A model generated the notes under the pieces. It was not told the origin of the DNA. It did not search any database and worked only from the letters and a program-made list of their open reading frames with translations. A program made the translations under genes and the position numbers. A DNA stretch of 64,000 nt. Origin: JAUXJB01 sp965226855 (GTDB lineage Bacteria > Myxococcota_A > UBA9160 > SZUA-336). The DNA lies in NCBI GenBank assembly GCA_965226855.1, contig CBDDEE010000032.1, forward strand, positions 372,001 through 436,000, read 5' to 3'. Positions within the stretch are counted from its first letter, which is position 1; each line of letters opens with the position of its first letter. Positions 29,201 through 35,676 of this stretch are shown here, piece by piece.

Positions 29201-29644
29201 GCCGGAGTCCTGAGCCGGGAGACCCAGGCCGGGCTGGACGCCCTCGTCCTGTCGAGCTGGGTTCTTCCTGCTGCGTATCTCGGCTTGGGAGAGATCGAGC
29301 GCGCGCGCGCGCTTGCCGACGAGGCGATCGAGGTCTGCCGCGCTCAGCGCACTCCCGTGTATCTATGCCGAGCCCTCCTGGCGCGCGCCGCCGTGTTTCG
29401 GAGTGATCTAGGAGGAGACGTTGCACGAGCGCAGGCCGACCTTGACGCGGCCGAACGACTCGTCGAAGAGACGGGTGCGCGCCGCTTCCTGCCCGCGATC
29501 CTCGAGGAGCGTGCTCGGCTCGCGACGGACGCCGCACGCGAACGCCACCTGCGCGAAGCCCACCGCCTTTACACCGAGATGGGCGCTGTGGGGCACGCGG
29601 CGCGGGTGGGGAGGGAGCTGGGACTGCCAGCTGACCAGACGTAA
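26282..29644 (+). CDS. Zn-ribbon class III cyclase with AAA ATPase and TPR domains
   Basis: An 1120-residue signalling protein. Residues 1-50 hold two double-zinc-ribbon units (CPSCGHEN, FCEGCANR, CGNCGTEL, FCDGCASP). The class III cyclase domain follows (VTVMFADVKGSMELAE and YTGDGIMALFGAP keep both metal-binding Asp). Next is an AAA/STAND ATPase with P-loop AQAGTGKTRL and Walker B VVLLEDLHWLD, then a long TPR region to the end (HRLYTEMGAVGHAARVG). GTG at 26282 is chosen because Zn-ribbon homology starts there and because the same GTG start recurs at 29866 and 43784. It likely links ligand or partner binding to cyclic nucleotide production. Confidence 0.85.
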   Translation: MNCPSCGHENRDSARFCEGCANRLTRTCGNCGTELRPSAKFCDGCASPVGSPPATQPEHDPRSYTPKHLADKILQSKSALEGERKQVTVMFADVKGSMELAEQLDPEEWHRILDRFFQILTEGVHRFEGTVNQYTGDGIMALFGAPIAHEDHARRACYSALWLQEGLRKSADQLRRTQGLNFSVRIGLNSGEVVVGKIGDDLRMDYTAQGHTVGLAQRMEALASGGSIYLSARTAGLVSGYLDLKDLGDFAVKGSTRPLRVFELRGSGDARTPFDLARARGLTRFVGRSDEMAVLEVALEQALAGRGRTIGIVAQAGTGKTRLCHEFGLRCRARGLTVHEARGLAHGKNIALLPAVELLRNFFGIDERDGDRAAREKITGRVLFLDESLRDELPIFFDLLGVPDPVRPLPPVDPEALQRRMYNAVRAIMRADADWDPGVVLLEDLHWLDPASDAVFEQVIEAIAASRSLVVVNFRPEYRARWMQQSHYQQLSLLPLSESALRDLLRDLLGEDSSVAALPAAIHARTGGNPFFSEEVVQSMIEDGHLEGTRGAYRLLADYETLPIPESVQGVLAARIDRLPEREKHVLQAASVVGTTFGERVLARVVDLPEIALTDALRNLQDGEFLYEVELYPEREYTFKHPLTQEVADRSQLSERRKSAHAAVARAIEELDAQHLDERAALLAHHWEGADDPARAAHWHARAAGRIGATDYGDAYAHWRRVEELLEEVGSNGEMQALRARALVEQVKLAFRAGITEKDAAALYQRGRDYLEARGDDRALAELLCAFAAIKQNLGDLIEYSELAEEAAATARRAGDPVLRAAVTLDLVWTRMQRGSLAEAVAAADEGVALVGDDSELGADVFGWSPLAANLGAGGFALALMGRVEEADQRVSAALRVAPDRSPLEILTWLHSWRTEVELSRGNADQALHAGRRCLELAEGSGSPHCSVFAHCWLAAAHVAHQSWREAADLMEKAGVLSRETQAGLDALVLSSWVLPAAYLGLGEIERARALADEAIEVCRAQRTPVYLCRALLARAAVFRSDLGGDVARAQADLDAAERLVEETGARRFLPAILEERARLATDAARERHLREAHRLYTEMGAVGHAARVGRELGLPADQT

Positions 29645-29806
29645 CTCGCGTCCGCGGATCAGCCTCCCTGGAAGTCGTCGGCTGGCGTATTGCCCGGTCC
29701 CTTCCACGCATTGCTTCGCAAGTGGAACCTGGAAGACGCACCGATCGCCACGCGTTCATGGCCTGGGATTGCAAGCGAGTAGCTGCGCCGTTGATCTATC
29801 CCACCT

Positions 29807-29865
29807 ACGACTTCTGCCCCCAGTGCCTTCTGCGCACACATCTGTGTCAGCGGTAGAATGAGCGA
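29807..29865 (+). promoter_or_regulatory. Duplicated promoter region with inverted repeat
   Basis: This segment is repeated almost unchanged at 43726-43783, in front of the same gene start. It contains the inverted repeat ACACA-TC-TGTGT (29836-29847), a possible operator, and TAGAAT at 29854-29859, a good -10 box that ends 6 nt before the GTG. That spacing implies a leaderless mRNA. No Shine-Dalgarno is present. Confidence 0.5.
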
Positions 29866-30155
29866 GTGAACTGCCCGAGCTGCGGCCACGAGAACCGGGA
29901 GGGTGCTGCGTTCTGCGGAGAGTGCGGCCAGTCGCTCGCGGTCGAGCAGCGCTGTCCCCAGTGCGACTCCCCCAACCCCGCAGGCCAGAAGTTCTGCGAC
30001 TCGTGCGGTCATCCGCTCACAACCACCGAGCCGATGGTGCGCGACCCCCGCGACTACACCCCCAAGCACCTGGCCGACAAGATCCTGCAGTCGAAGTCCG
30101 CGCTGGAGGGCGAGCGCAAGCAGGTGACGGTGTTGATGGCGGACATCACCGGCTC
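29866..30155 (+). pseudogene. N-terminal fragment of a Zn-ribbon cyclase gene
   Basis: Starts with GTG and encodes a double zinc ribbon (CPSCGHENRE, FCGECGQS, CPQCDSPN, FCDSCGHP), then DYTPKHLADKILQSKSALEG and the first strand of the cyclase domain (VTVLMADITGS), matching residues 1-98 of the gene at 26282. Homology stops abruptly near 30155; the frame then runs into unrelated sequence and ends at 30216. The 3' end of the same kind of gene reappears at 32170. Confidence 0.8.
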
Positions 30156-30180
30156 CTGCGTCAATGACAGGCGCGTGCTC

Positions 30181-32022
30181 TCAGGAGTTCCGCGGCCTCT
30201 TGCTACGAAGCCGTAGCGTCGCGAGCGCGATGAGGGCCACCAGCGCAAGTCCCACCGCACCCGGCTCCGGCACCGTGCTCATCGAGCCGCGGCCCAGAGT
30301 GGCCTCGGCGAACGACTTCTGAAGGCTCGACGCGCCCAGATCATCCCCCAGCTCCATGGACTGCACGTTGAAGTAGGCCATTTCCGTATCGTTGAGTGCC
30401 TTCTGCGAGAAGACCACGAGGCTGGCATTGAAATGGGTGGGGGCTGTGGTGGAGTCCGGAACGCGCGGCCCGTGCAGCGCGATGATGTCGTCGATCGTCA
30501 CCGTTTCGAGCGTGCCCGCCGAGAACCGCGCGCGGGAGCAGCTGGTATCGTCACACGCGAGGCTGCCGCAATCGACGTTCTGGGGGATCGGGATGTCGGG
30601 TACCTCCCCCGCCGAGGCGAGCCCCGCAAGGTACAGCTCCAGCATGCTGTAATCGACGCTGTCGCCGCCGTTCGCGTTGGGGCCGAAACTACTGGCCGTG
30701 TACTCTCCTCCGCCCTCGTCCTGGAGGGTCGCCGGGTCGAAACCGCCCAGCTGCGCCCTTCCCACGCCGGCCACCCCCCAGTGACTGGCCGCGCACTGAT
30801 GAAACCCGAAGCTGCTGCTCAACGAAACACCCCAGCGGTGCATGATCTCGTGGAGGAACGGGCCGTTGTCTTGGAAGTTGCGAGCGACGATCGAGCCCAG
30901 CCGCCCCGCACTTCCCCAGAACGCGGTGTCGTCGAAGATCGATTTGCCGATGCCCTGGACGTCGTTCCGGGCCTGGATCGCGAGCCCGAACGCACCACCG
31001 ACCGCGGGGGACTCAGGAAACACCAGGATAAGATCGAAGTCGTCCGGGAACACGGCGTAGAAGGCCTGTGTGGCGAGCTGCAGCGACGAGGAGTCCGACA
31101 TCAAGAACTTCTTGACCTCGAGACTGATGAGCGGCTCGATCATATTGACGAGGTGGCTCGCGAGTCGCGCGTTCGGCGCCGCGCCGCTCGTGGGCTGTAC
31201 GAGCTCGGCCAACACCACGCCGAGGCGGGACTTGTTGAAAGGCCCGCCGATTAGGCCGAGGTCAACGGACTGGGTCGTGACGCCGTCACTTACCGTGAGG
31301 ACGTCGAAATCGAGATCGAGCACCCGACTCGTGCCGATGTCCGCCCTGAATCCGCCACGAGTGTAGATCCGATCGCCCGCGATCCTGTCGCTCTGCATGC
31401 CGTCGTCGAAGAGCTCTACGCCGCCCGCCGGAATGGGCAGCCCGTCCACCTGAACGGCGCCCACGAAAAACGAGCTGCTATCCATCAGGACCTGCGTGAT
31501 GGGCGGCCCGCCTGTGATGCGCACCTCCAGCCGGGCTGACTCGGACTGGTCGTTCTTGACCGCGAATGGCACGAAGCGACTACAACTTGGCTGCCACTCC
31601 CCGGTGCTCGGATCGATGTCGTCCCTGAAGTTGTCGCCGTCGCTGTCGGCGTCGAACGGGTTCAGCAGGTCGACGCCGATCTCTTCGCCATCACTCAGGC
31701 CGTCACAGTCGCTGTCGACATCGTTGGGGTCGGTACCCAATGCGGCTTCGTCCGCATCCGAGAGCCCATCAAAGTCCACATCGGGAAGCCCCCCCAGGAA
31801 GCTTCGTTCGTCAGCAGGCTGCGGCGCGGGCTCGAGGATCGGAGCGTGATCCGCGGCGGCTTCGGGATCCACCAGGCGCCCTGCTTCTTCCTCCGCCGAC
31901 GGTACTGCCAGCTGACCGGCGGCAACGCTCGGAACCAAGAGCGCGCACGCGCAGAGGAGCGCCTGGGCAAGAGCGGGCCACAGGGCAAGGGTGCAGATCA
32001 GGGGCCGAATCAGCTCGATCAT
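30181..32022 (-). CDS. PEP-CTERM sorted surface protein with HExxH motif and Ca2+-binding repeats
   Basis: About 613 residues with a signal peptide (PLICTLALWPALAQALLCAC). Three EF-hand-like/thrombospondin-3 repeats follow (DVDFDGLSDADE, DVDSDCDGLSDGEE, DADSDGDNFRDD), then a beta-rich domain of the choice-of-anchor type. Midway is FLHEIMHRWG, a zinc-metalloprotease HExxH (plus coordinates 30838-30852). The C-terminus is a PEP-CTERM anchor: VPEPGAVGLALVALIAL then RLRSKRPR. An exosortase would cut and attach it. The start is uncertain (32022, 32055 or 32067). The gene sits in opposite orientation between the two halves of a broken cyclase gene. Confidence 0.78.
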   Translation of the reverse strand: MIELIRPLICTLALWPALAQALLCACALLVPSVAAGQLAVPSAEEEAGRLVDPEAAADHAPILEPAPQPADERSFLGGLPDVDFDGLSDADEAALGTDPNDVDSDCDGLSDGEEIGVDLLNPFDADSDGDNFRDDIDPSTGEWQPSCSRFVPFAVKNDQSESARLEVRITGGPPITQVLMDSSSFFVGAVQVDGLPIPAGGVELFDDGMQSDRIAGDRIYTRGGFRADIGTSRVLDLDFDVLTVSDGVTTQSVDLGLIGGPFNKSRLGVVLAELVQPTSGAAPNARLASHLVNMIEPLISLEVKKFLMSDSSSLQLATQAFYAVFPDDFDLILVFPESPAVGGAFGLAIQARNDVQGIGKSIFDDTAFWGSAGRLGSIVARNFQDNGPFLHEIMHRWGVSLSSSFGFHQCAASHWGVAGVGRAQLGGFDPATLQDEGGGEYTASSFGPNANGGDSVDYSMLELYLAGLASAGEVPDIPIPQNVDCGSLACDDTSCSRARFSAGTLETVTIDDIIALHGPRVPDSTTAPTHFNASLVVFSQKALNDTEMAYFNVQSMELGDDLGASSLQKSFAEATLGRGSMSTVPEPGAVGLALVALIALATLRLRSKRPRNS

Positions 32023-32169
32023 CGAAGGGCGCTTTGGGCTTAGCGACTCTCTCATCCTGGCAGCCACCGTAACTTGTGGTCCCTATCTCAGTTCAGCATT
32101 TCCAGACTCGGGAGGTCAACCGAAAACCGGCTGTCTGTGCGATATACGACCGGGCTGTACTGTTGGTCG

Positions 32170-32412
32170 AGTGCTAGGGCGTCGGCGGCGAAGGACGAGG
32201 TCGAGTGTCTCCTCGACGAGAGCGCCGCCCTGATCGAGGAGCACGGCATCCTGCTCTTCGCCCCCACCTGGCACGGGCGTCGCGCCAAACTCGCGGCGCT
32301 CCTTCGAGATGATGCGGGTCGCGAGCGCGAGCTCCGCGAAGCGCACCGCCTGTTCGGCGAGATCGGCGCGACCGGGCACGCGGAGCGGCTGGGGCGGGAG
32401 CTGGGGCTGTAG
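32170..32412 (+). pseudogene. C-terminal fragment of a Zn-ribbon cyclase/TPR gene
   Basis: The frame ending at TAG 32412 carries the terminal TPR sequence of the cyclase family: ECLLDESAALIEEHG, REAHRLFGEIGATGHAERL and GRELGL, matching the end of the 26282 gene. With the fragment at 29866-30155 it brackets the PEP-CTERM gene. About 2.7 kb of the cyclase (most of the catalytic domain, the ATPase and most TPRs) is absent. Confidence 0.7.
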
Positions 32413-32752
32413 TCGCCTAGCTCAGAGCGTTGAGAACAGGGCCGTCTACGGCGTCCCCAAGTTGAGCTTCTCCGCGAGGAAGTTGCCGAAGCCGGCGATC
32501 GGTCCAGCGACCAGGGATGCGTTTGGGAGTGGGTATGCAACGACAGCGGGGACTGCCGCCACGTCTCGATCTGCGACTCCGCGATTGAGATCGCTCCCGC
32601 AGAGCCACCTTCGATCCGCCCCGTCGTGCCGCCCTCGATCGAGCCGATTGCTCCTCCAAGGGTTCCGCCGGTCGGTACGAGTCAGTGCGTTCAGGTGCGG
32701 CGACAGGACGCCTCGGGTAGCTGGTACTGGGATACAGTTTGCTACTAAGCCC
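32413..32752. other. Non-coding or degraded stretch
   Basis: About 340 bp with ORFs on both strands but no ribosome-binding sites or recognisable domains. The minus frame through 32450-32560 (AVPAVVAYPLPNASLVAG) is hydrophobic but has no plausible start. Confidence 0.3.
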
Positions 32753-33007
32753 TTAGCCCCTCCGCCACTGGCACCTGCCGCAGAAGTGCCAGTTCTCGGG
32801 CGCGTTCGCCTGCGTGAGGAGCTGCACAACGTGTTCCCCAGCCCATCTGCCACAGAGGGTGCGGCTCTCAAGGAGAACCCCGTCAGGAGCGGCGGGCTCG
32901 TGCTGGAGACGGACCAGATGAAGGACTGCTCCTTCGTCGCTGGCAACCCGCGCCAGCGCGATCGGCTCACCGGTGACGCGGTGGTTGAAGGCGATCATCT
33001 CGCTCAT
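32753..33007 (-). CDS. Small hypothetical protein with C-terminal Cys-x-x-Cys
   Basis: An 84-residue protein (MSEMIAFNHRVTGEPIAL at the start, WHFCGRCQWRRG at the end). The two Cys of FCGRC, with an earlier Cys (RTLCGRW) and His residues, could hold a metal. ATG 33007 is preceded by GAGGGAGG at good spacing, and ATGA overlaps the TGA of the PEP-CTERM gene upstream, so the two are translationally coupled. Family not recognised. The ribosome-binding site and overlap are the main reasons to call it real. Confidence 0.55.
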   Translation of the reverse strand: MSEMIAFNHRVTGEPIALARVASDEGAVLHLVRLQHEPAAPDGVLLESRTLCGRWAGEHVVQLLTQANAPENWHFCGRCQWRRG

Positions 33008-33564
33008 CTGGCCTCCCTCGACCGCGAAGGCTTCCTCCGGTGCAGGGCCGCGACTGCCATCAAGGCGGCGATCATCAAGAGAGCGGCAGAGGGCTCGGGG
33101 ACGCGGTTCACGATCTCGCACGGGCCAAGGTCGCAGAGGTTCTCGATCGGCCGCACACTACGGTAAAGGGGGTGACCATACTCTCGACGGTTTCCGACGT
33201 TGTCGTTGAGGATTACGCCCAGATAGTAGGTGTCGTAGGGAGTGACCTGAGGAAAGACAGCCATGACGCAGTCCGTGTCCTCTAGTGTGACCTGAGGGTA
33301 AACAGCCCTTCCAAGAAAGGGCCCATTGAGCGAGAAATCGCTATTGACGTTGTCCACCAACACATCGAGCAGCCCGGAGAGGTCGTCACTAGCGGTGAAG
33401 CACCACTCGATCTCGACCGGACCCACGCCGGTGTCGAACTCGGTCGGCGCGAGAGTGAAGTCCAGCAATACCGGAGGTGTGGTGTCTTCCTGGGCAAGGA
33501 CGTGTGCCCCCCCGACCAGAACACCTGTCAGCACGAGAAGGATCAGACTCAGAAGCTGGGACAT
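33004..33564 (-). CDS. PEP-CTERM sorted secreted protein
   Basis: About 186 residues starting MSQLLSLILLVLTGVLVGG, a signal peptide, and ending with the sorting tail VPEPSAALLMIAALMAVAAL and HRRKPSRSREAR. The middle is beta-rich (EIEWCFTASDDLSGLLDV, a pattern shared with bacterial Ig-like surface domains) with three Cys. ATG 33564 is preferred over the GTG/ATG at 33615 because the signal peptide begins there and it avoids overlap with the dehalogenase gene. It is the second PEP-CTERM protein in 3 kb, implying an exosortase elsewhere in the genome. Confidence 0.75.
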   Translation of the reverse strand: MSQLLSLILLVLTGVLVGGAHVLAQEDTTPPVLLDFTLAPTEFDTGVGPVEIEWCFTASDDLSGLLDVLVDNVNSDFSLNGPFLGRAVYPQVTLEDTDCVMAVFPQVTPYDTYYLGVILNDNVGNRREYGHPLYRSVRPIENLCDLGPCEIVNRVPEPSAALLMIAALMAVAALHRRKPSRSREAR

Positions 33565-33596
33565 CGAACTCAGAACGGCCAACCCCCGGCGCCTGC

Positions 33597-34457
33597 TCAG
33601 ATCTTCTTCAGCCATTCGCTAACGGCGCGACCGATCTCGTCGGGTGAGTCCTCTTGTACGAAATGGAGCCCGCGCACCGTGACTTCCTCCTGGTTGGGCC
33701 AGCTGCGGGCAAAGTCTCGCATCCTACCTACCAGGATCTGACCGGGTTCGACGTTGACGAATAGTTTGGGGATCGCGGTCTCGGACATGAAGTCCGCATT
33801 GGCCTCGACCGTCTCGATCACGTCCACGGGCTCCCCGGCGATGGGAACCTGGCGCGACCAGGTCAGCATCGCGCGTCGCCCCTCGCCGGATTCGAGGAAG
33901 GGGGCGCGGTATACGTCCATCTCCTGGTCGCTGAGCTTTCGCAGGATCGCCTGGGGGAGGAGCTGCTCGACGAAGAAGTTGTGCGCCAGGACCATGTCTT
34001 CGCCAGCGGGGGATCGCAGCTCCCGGAACACGGGCTCCCAGCCCTCCGGGAGGTCGGACCACTGTACGGTGTTCACGATCGCCTCCATATACGCGACCCC
34101 GCGAACCCGCTCGGGATGCCGGCGAATCCAATCGAAGCCCAGCGCGGACCCCCAGTCATGGATTACGAAGGTGATCGGGCCTTCGGGGACGACGGCATCC
34201 AGGAAGGCGTCGAGATACTGGCGGTGCTGCGCGTAGCCGTAGCTGACCACCGAGGGGTCGGAGAGCTTGTCCGAGTCGCCCATCCCGATCAGGTCCGGCG
34301 CGACACAGCGCCCCTGGCCTTCCAGATGGGGAATTACGTTCCTCCAGAGGTAGGAGGAGGTGGGATTTCCGTGGAGAATCACGATCGGGCCGCCTTCGCC
34401 CGACTGGGTGTAGGCCATCTCCAGCCCGCGCACTGCGACTCGACGCTTCTCGCCCAT
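33597..34457 (-). CDS. dhaA: Haloalkane dehalogenase
   Basis: A 286-residue alpha/beta-hydrolase that hydrolyses carbon-halogen bonds. Catalytic residues are in the positions of the DhaA subgroup: nucleophile Asp101 with halide-binding Trp102 (VIHDWGSALGF), Asn31 in HGNPTSSYLW, the acid Glu125 in YMEAIV, and the base His in RGLHFVQED. ATG 34457 has GGAGG 7 nt upstream. Natural substrates of such enzymes are often unknown; halogenated alkanes or lipids are possible. It lies directly upstream of the PEP-CTERM gene on the same strand, 32 bp apart. Confidence 0.88.
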   Translation of the reverse strand: MGEKRRVAVRGLEMAYTQSGEGGPIVILHGNPTSSYLWRNVIPHLEGQGRCVAPDLIGMGDSDKLSDPSVVSYGYAQHRQYLDAFLDAVVPEGPITFVIHDWGSALGFDWIRRHPERVRGVAYMEAIVNTVQWSDLPEGWEPVFRELRSPAGEDMVLAHNFFVEQLLPQAILRKLSDQEMDVYRAPFLESGEGRRAMLTWSRQVPIAGEPVDVIETVEANADFMSETAIPKLFVNVEPGQILVGRMRDFARSWPNQEEVTVRGLHFVQEDSPDEIGRAVSEWLKKI

Positions 34458-34645
34458 GACGATTCCTCCGCTCCCGGAGAACATCCGGGGTGACAGAAAT
34501 CTTCCCGTTCGGATGCCACGGTCAAGGTGGCTCCACCCCGGACCGCACCCAGCGCCTCAGCGATGGCTCCGAGGGCGTCCCAGTTCACTGGAGCTGCCCC
34601 CCCCGTCCGATCCCGTAGCACCTCCCTCACCGCGCGGCAAAGACG

Positions 34646-34668
34646 TATGATTCCGACCATCGAGGAGG
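34646..34668 (+). promoter_or_regulatory. Probable -10 box and ribosome-binding site of the selenoprotein gene
   Basis: TATGAT at 34646-34651 is a close match to a -10 box, and AGGAGG at 34663-34668 stands 6 nt before the ATG at 34675. The strong ribosome-binding site supports active translation of the gene with the in-frame TGA. Confidence 0.5.
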
Positions 34669-34674
34669 TAAGCG

Positions 34675-35328
34675 ATGTCTCTCAAGGAAAAGCTCGACGC
34701 GATCCGGGAAGGCTCCAAACGCATCCCCGCCGAGAAGCTCGCGATCATGCACGCGGTGACTGCCGATCAAAAGGCCAGCGGTGCGGCCGATCGCGCATTG
34801 GCCGTCGGGGCCAGCCTGCCTTCTTTTGTGCTGTCCAACCAAAACGGCGACACGGTGCGCAGCGCCGACCTCCTGGCTCGCGGCCCCTTGGTGCTTACCG
34901 TCTACCGGGGGGTCTGGTGACCCTACTGCAACGCGGAGCTGGAAGCACTGCAAGCGGTAAACACCCAGGTACAAGAGCTCGGCGCCACTATGGTCGCGAT
35001 CTCCCCCTCGACGCGTGAGAACGCCGCGGCGATCGCCGAAAAGGCAAAGCTTAGCTTTGACATTCTCTCGGATCCGGGAAACCGCTACGCCGAGCAGCTC
35101 GGCCTGGCGTTCAAGCTCCCCGACAACCTGCGTGATGTCTACGAGGGCTTTGGGATCGACCTCCCCAAGTTCAACGGCGACGCGAGTTGGACCCTGCCGA
35201 TTCCGGCTCGCTTTGTGGCGGACACCGGCGGCATCATCCGCTATTCGGAGGCCGACGCGGACTACACGACCCGACCCGAGCCCGGCGAGACGCTCGCGGC
35301 GCTCCGCGCCGTATGTCCGCCAAGCTGA
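34675..35328 (+). CDS. Peroxiredoxin-like (AhpC/TSA) protein, probable selenoprotein with Sec82
   Basis: Thiol peroxidase-like protein of 217 residues if TGA at 34918-34920 is read as selenocysteine. The frame before it ends VLTVYRGVW and continues after it PYCNAELEALQ; the family has YRGVWCPYC here, so TGA replaces exactly the first redox Cys, giving U82-P-Y-C85. Downstream the thioredoxin fold is complete: TMVAISPST, LSDPGNRYAEQLGL, FGIDLPKFNGD, then FVADTGGIIRYSEADADYT. A hairpin suited to a bacterial SECIS follows (34933-34951). Start ATG 34675 has AGGAGG. The alternative is a TGC-to-TGA nonsense mutation, less likely given position, hairpin and intact 136-codon tail. Confidence 0.85.
34933..34951 (+). 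promoter_or_regulatory. Candidate bacterial SECIS hairpin
   Basis: GCGG (34933-34936) pairs with CTGC (34948-34951) including one G-T wobble, then an A-A mismatch, then GC (34938-34939) with GC (34945-34946), closing a TGGAA loop (34940-34944). The loop begins 20 nt after the TGA and has G at its second and third positions, within the spacing and loop rule used for SelB-binding bSECIS elements. Confidence 0.55.
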
Positions 35329-35676
35329 TTTGCACCTATCGTGGAGCCGCCGAATCCCGAGCGGGTGATCGTCGCATCAGTCGCCGAACGAGCCTCCGCT
35401 TGGTGCTGCGACGCTCTCGCAGGGAACGGTCACAGCAGCCGATCAAGACAGGTTAGGATTGTTGTGTTTGCGTTTGGAGCCAGCATGGCCTTTTATCCGC
35501 ATCGTGAACAAAGACGAGGCCCCAGGGGAGCGTCGCCGAGAACTACGCGTACCTCTCAAGGGCCTACTCTCATGAAAGGAATCCCTTGGCCTGGCGCCGC
35601 GAGGTGTACGAGGCGGCGCCCGAGGGGGGCACCGCTGCGGACCTCGGAGCGCGTTGTTGAGGGCGGCCTCGATTCA
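35329..35676. other. Intergenic, no gene seen
   Basis: About 350 bp between the selenoprotein and the convergent creatininase-like gene. The ORF at 35341-35730 has no signal, domain or ribosome-binding site. No clear terminator hairpin stands out. Confidence 0.35.

Noticed and set aside
30156..32169. The PEP-CTERM segment as a transposon
   Set aside because: No transposase, inverted repeats or target duplication was found at its edges.
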